DNA from: Streptosporangiaceae bacterium
GTDB taxonomy: Bacteria > Actinomycetota > Actinomycetes > Streptosporangiales > Streptosporangiaceae
NCBI GenBank assembly: GCA_030050125.1
Contig: JASIJN010000477.1
Location: 1 to 8,199 of the forward strand
Direction: 5' to 3'
DNA: 8,199 bases
In this document: positions 5,758 through 8,199 of the stretch, piece by piece
How positions within the stretch are numbered: position 1 is the stretch's first letter
Layout: each line of letters begins with the position of its first letter
Program-made: the position numbers and the translations under genes
The notes under the pieces: generated by a model
Told to the model about the DNA's origin: nothing
Seen by the model: the letters and a program-made list of their open reading frames with translations, nothing else
Databases searched by the model: none

Positions 5758-7146
5758 ATGGGGCTACAAGCAGTACACACAGAGCGGCCGGACGAACGGG
5801 GGCCGGAGGAACGCACGCCCGCGCGCGAGGAACGCCGGCCTCGGCGGACGCCACGCAGGCTCGCGCACCCGGTCAGGATCATCCTGCTGGTCGTGGTGAG
5901 CGGGGCGGTGCTGGCGGGCGGCACCGCGTTCGCGGTGACGTCCGCCGTGACCTCGCGCGGCAAGACCGGGACCGCGTCCGCGGCGAACGACGCGGAGGCG
6001 GCCAACCACGCGCGCGCCGGGACCGCGATCCCGCTGCGGGTGCTGTCGATCTCCCCGGGCAGCAGCGCCGACCCGGTGACGGCCGCCGCCCCGGTGCGGG
6101 TGGTCTTCTCCGCCCCGCTGTCGCCGACGTCCCGGCTGCCGGCCATCAGCCCGGCGGTGCCCGGCCGGTGGCGGTCCTCCGGCGCGGACGCCATCGTGTT
6201 CACTCCCGCCGCCCCGATCGCGGCCGACCAGGAGATGACGCTGCTGGTCCCGGCCGGCCCGTCCGGGGTGCGCTCGGCCTCGGGCGCCGACCTGGCCGAC
6301 CCGGCCGTCGCCGTGTTCCAGGCCGGAGGCTGGTCCACGCTGCGGCTGGAGGCGCTGCTCGCCCAGCTCGGCTATCTGCCGCTCAGCTTCACCCCGCGCA
6401 ACGGCTCCGGCTTCCCGGCCGGGGCGGGCAGCGGCGCGGTCACGGTCAGCACGGTCAGCCAGGTCGGCACGGCCGGCACGGCCAGCCCGGCTCTGGCCGG
6501 CTCGTTCAGCTGGCAGGGCTCGTATCCGGCCGCCCTGACCAGCCAGTGGCAGCCGGGCAAGCCCGGCGTCATCCTCACCGGGGCCATCATGGCCTTCCAG
6601 GCCGATCACCAGCTGCCGCTGACCGGCACGGCCGGCCCGGTGCTGTGGCAGCACCTGCTGACCGCGGTGGAACTGGGCCAGCGCAACCGGCACGGTTACA
6701 GCTACGCGCTGGCGGACAAGGGCGCGCCGAACACGCTGACCGTCTGGCACAACGGCGTCATCGTCGCCAGCGGGCTGGCCAACACCGGCGCGGCCGTGAC
6801 GCCCACCCCGGACGGCACCTGGCCGGTGTACCTGCGCCGCCGGTATCAGGTCATGCGGGGGCTGATGCCGGACGGCACCCCCTACGCGGACCCGGCGCAG
6901 TACGTGTCGTACTTCTACGGCGACTACGCGGTGCACAGCATGGACCGCACGTCGTTCGGAACGCCGCAGAGCCTGGGCTGCGTCGAGCTGCCGCTCGCCG
7001 AGGCCGGGCAGGTGTGGCCTTACCTCACCTACGGGACCCTGGTCACCGTGGCGGGCGGACCGGGGTCCGGGCGCGGCGCTGCGGACGCTCACGACGTGTC
7101 CGTCAGGACGCGTCGCCGAGCAGCGCGGCCAGTTGCCCGGCGTTGA
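5758..7146 (+). CDS. Membrane-anchored L,D-transpeptidase with Ig-like, peptidoglycan-binding-like and YkuD domains
   Basis: L,D-transpeptidases form 3-3 peptidoglycan crosslinks, or attach ligands to the wall, outside the membrane. The 462-residue product has a 40-residue charged cytoplasmic N terminus and one transmembrane helix at about 41-62. It has no lipobox cysteine, so it is probably a type II anchor. A linker leads to an Ig-like domain at about 92-188. A peptidoglycan-binding-like helical region follows (LRLEALLAQLGYLPL at 195-209 and GAIMAFQADHQLPLTG at 275-290), split by a Gly/Ser/Ala/Thr-rich insertion. The YkuD domain runs from about 325 to 432. Its centre is YAVHSM (H393) and QSLGCVELP (S405, G407, catalytic C408), preceded by the substrate-loop stretch TPDGTWPVYL. 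The classical [ST]HGC histidine is replaced by L406. This suits a recognisable actinobacterial variant that ends WPYLTYGTLVTV. The last 30 residues are basic and lie beyond the domain; the final ones overlap the 3' end of the DUF72 gene. It appears to be transcribed alone. Confidence 0.93.
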   Translation: MGLQAVHTERPDERGPEERTPAREERRPRRTPRRLAHPVRIILLVVVSGAVLAGGTAFAVTSAVTSRGKTGTASAANDAEAANHARAGTAIPLRVLSISPGSSADPVTAAAPVRVVFSAPLSPTSRLPAISPAVPGRWRSSGADAIVFTPAAPIAADQEMTLLVPAGPSGVRSASGADLADPAVAVFQAGGWSTLRLEALLAQLGYLPLSFTPRNGSGFPAGAGSGAVTVSTVSQVGTAGTASPALAGSFSWQGSYPAALTSQWQPGKPGVILTGAIMAFQADHQLPLTGTAGPVLWQHLLTAVELGQRNRHGYSYALADKGAPNTLTVWHNGVIVASGLANTGAAVTPTPDGTWPVYLRRRYQVMRGLMPDGTPYADPAQYVSYFYGDYAVHSMDRTSFGTPQSLGCVELPLAEAGQVWPYLTYGTLVTVAGGPGSGRGAADAHDVSVRTRRRAARPVARR

Positions 7147-7987
7147 CCTGGGCGTAGTCGCTGTAGCAGTTGTTGAACAGGACGTGGGTGGCGGCGGCGC
7201 GGGCGGCCAGGTCGCTGATCCTTGGCGCCCAGCCGGCCAGTTCGGCCAGACTGTAGCGGTACCCGAACCGCTGGTGGATGTCGTTGCTGGTCCAGTTGGG
7301 CGAGTGGCCGTGGAAGCGGACGACCGCTAGGTCCGCGGTGGCGGCCAGCACCGGGGGTATCGAGCTGGGATAGCCCTGCGGCATGTCCACGCACACGTAC
7401 GGCAGGTCGTGACCGGACAGGAACTCCAGGGTCTCCTGCTGGTTGTCCGGGGTCATCCAGGTCCGGTTGCGGAACTCGATGCACAGCCGTAGCGGCGCCG
7501 CCCGCCGGGCGCAGGACAGGATGTACTCCTTGTTGGCGCGGGAGATCGGGAACCACTGCGGGAACTGCATCAAGATCGCGCCGAGCTTGCCGGCCTCGCG
7601 CAGCGGCCCGAGCGCGGCCAGGAACCGGTCCCAGACCTGGTCGGCCACGGCCGGGGCCACCTGGCGCAGGTAGACCGTGGGTTTGCCGGTGTCCGGCAGG
7701 TCCGCGCGCAGATCGGCCGGCAGCGCGGTGGTGCGCGTCGGATGCTGGGTCAGCAGGCTGAACGCCTTGACGTTGAAGGTGAACCCGGCCGGGGTCCGGC
7801 TGGCCCAGGCCTGCGCCGTCGTCTCGGCCGGCAGCGCGTAGTAGGTGGCGTCCACTTCCACGAGCGGAAACCGCTCGGCGTAGAACCGCAGCCGCTTGGC
7901 CGGCGTATCCGCCTCGGGCGGATACCATCCGGACTCGATCAGCGTCCGGTCGGTCCACGAGGCGGTGCCGACCCGGATTTCTCCCAT
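7103..7987 (-). CDS. DUF72 family protein (YecE-like TIM barrel)
   Basis: DUF72 proteins are TIM-barrel-like proteins of unknown biochemical role, sometimes compared to sugar isomerases or endonuclease IV-like folds. The 294-residue product shows the family landmarks: N-terminal IRVGTASWTD (4-13), FPLVEVDATYYALP (39-52), GFTFNVKAF, GAILMQFPQWF, the IEFRNRTW motif (170-177), VRFHGHSPNW, and near the end HVLFNNCYSDYAQVNA. The length is slightly above the usual 240-280. The start is the ATG at 7987, giving MGEIRVGTASW, which matches where the family begins. There is no ribosome-binding site. Instead TACGAT lies seven bases upstream, suggesting a leaderless transcript. The stop lies inside the 3' end of the convergent transpeptidase gene (44-bp overlap). 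The context does not reveal its substrate. Confidence 0.94.
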   Translation of the reverse strand: MGEIRVGTASWTDRTLIESGWYPPEADTPAKRLRFYAERFPLVEVDATYYALPAETTAQAWASRTPAGFTFNVKAFSLLTQHPTRTTALPADLRADLPDTGKPTVYLRQVAPAVADQVWDRFLAALGPLREAGKLGAILMQFPQWFPISRANKEYILSCARRAAPLRLCIEFRNRTWMTPDNQQETLEFLSGHDLPYVCVDMPQGYPSSIPPVLAATADLAVVRFHGHSPNWTSNDIHQRFGYRYSLAELAGWAPRISDLAARAAATHVLFNNCYSDYAQVNAGQLAALLGDAS

Positions 7988-7994
7988 GGCACGA

Positions 7995-8000
7995 ATCGTA
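7995..8000 (-). promoter_or_regulatory. Candidate -10 element (TACGAT) for leaderless transcription of the DUF72 gene
   Basis: On the minus strand TACGAT fits the TANNNT pattern. Its last T is separated by seven bases from the A of the start codon at 7987, the expected distance from a -10 hexamer to a transcription start at the ATG itself. No ribosome-binding site lies between them. A recognisable -35 box is not visible at the 17-18 bp spacing. Confidence 0.45.
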
Positions 8001-8080
8001 GGAACCGCGCTCGCCGCGGCGCGAACCAGGCCGGGCAGCGGCGGCCGGAGCGGGCCGGGCCCGCGTCCCCCTTTTGCCCT

Positions 8081-8128
8081 ATGAATGTGAATTCAGGTCA
8101 CACCCGACTGCACCGGAACGACATTCAT
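8081..8128. repeat. Nested dyads in an AT-rich patch upstream of the last gene
   Basis: ATGAATGT (8081-8088) and ACATTCAT (8121-8128) are perfect 8-bp inverted arms separated by 32 bases. Inside lie TGTGA (8086-8090) and TCACA (8098-8102), perfect 5-bp arms around seven bases, and the palindrome TGAATTCA (8088-8095). The patch is much richer in A+T than its surroundings. The right outer arm overlaps the first two bases of the proposed ATG at 8127. The location fits an operator or promoter region for the plus-strand gene starting there. The inner dyad resembles a CRP/FNR-family half-site pair, but its spacer is seven rather than six bases. Confidence 0.4.
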
Positions 8129-8199
8129 GAACGCACCGCTGCCCGGGCAGCCGGGAACGCCGGGTCCGCGGCCGGTACCGGGGAACAGCATGGCGCCCG
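8127..8199 (+). CDS. Probable start of an unidentified gene, cut by the right window edge
   Basis: An ATG at 8127 opens a frame that stays open to the window end and reads MNAPLPGQPGTPGPRPVPGN followed by SMAP. The N terminus is rich in proline and glycine, like a disordered leader. A weak GGAA (8115-8118) lies eight bases upstream. A second in-frame ATG at 8190, after GGGGAA, is an alternative start. Only 24 residues are visible, so no family can be named. The AT-rich dyads just upstream support a promoter and hence a gene here. Confidence 0.4.
   Translation, partial: MNAPLPGQPGTPGPRPVPGNSMAP

Noticed and set aside
5657..5899. A small plus-strand gene ahead of the transpeptidase
   Set aside because: It overlaps the transpeptidase N terminus in another frame, lacks a ribosome-binding site and encodes Arg/Gly/Ser-rich sequence without a domain.
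8086..8102. A canonical CRP site (TGTGA-N6-TCACA)
   Set aside because: The arms are perfect but the spacer is seven bases, one too many for the known CRP consensus. It is kept only as a dyad.
1..8199. CRISPR arrays, tRNA or rRNA genes, transposases, integrases and attachment sites
   Set aside because: I looked for regularly spaced repeats, cloverleaf-like elements and mobile-element proteins and saw none. The repeats found are short and confined to intergenic regions.

Overview
The window is about 72% G+C throughout, codons end in G or C, and long opposing reading frames are common. Together with the gene families present, this points to a high-GC actinomycete (Actinomycetota). I cannot place it below that level. 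It looks like an ordinary chromosomal metabolic and envelope region. I see no insertion sequence, integrase, tRNA, rRNA, CRISPR array or phage gene.

Layout, left to right: (1) 1-698, minus strand: the N-terminal part of an M20 zinc dipeptidase that continues beyond the left edge. (2) 928-1512, plus strand: a small two-helix membrane protein of unknown function, divergent from the peptidase. (3) 1540-1572: a perfect 13-bp hairpin between two convergent genes, probably a shared terminator. (4) 2716-5133 and 1592-2716, minus strand: a phosphoketolase (xfp) followed by acetate kinase (ackA). They overlap by one base (TAGTG) and form a two-gene operon. (5) 5134-5757: 624 bp without a gene, separating the divergent xfp operon and an L,D-transpeptidase gene. 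It holds several inverted and direct repeats and a run of GGCC elements at near-helical spacing. (6) 5758-7146, plus strand: a membrane-anchored L,D-transpeptidase with an Ig-like domain, a peptidoglycan-binding-like domain and a YkuD catalytic domain. (7) 7103-7987, minus strand: a DUF72 (YecE-like) TIM-barrel protein, whose 3' end overlaps the 3' end of the transpeptidase gene. (8) 7988-8199: a relatively AT-rich intergenic stretch with nested dyads, then the probable start of a plus-strand gene cut by the right edge.

The only pathway visible as a unit is xfp-ackA. Phosphoketolase splits xylulose-5-phosphate and/or fructose-6-phosphate with phosphate to give acetyl phosphate. Acetate kinase then converts acetyl phosphate and ADP to acetate and ATP. 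No phosphotransacetylase is present, so the operon is arranged to make ATP and acetate directly from sugar phosphates. The transpeptidase acts separately, in cell-wall crosslinking. I found no clearly new multi-gene system. The most interesting material is the dyad-rich, GGCC-phased region at 5134-5757 and the nested symmetry at 8081-8128.
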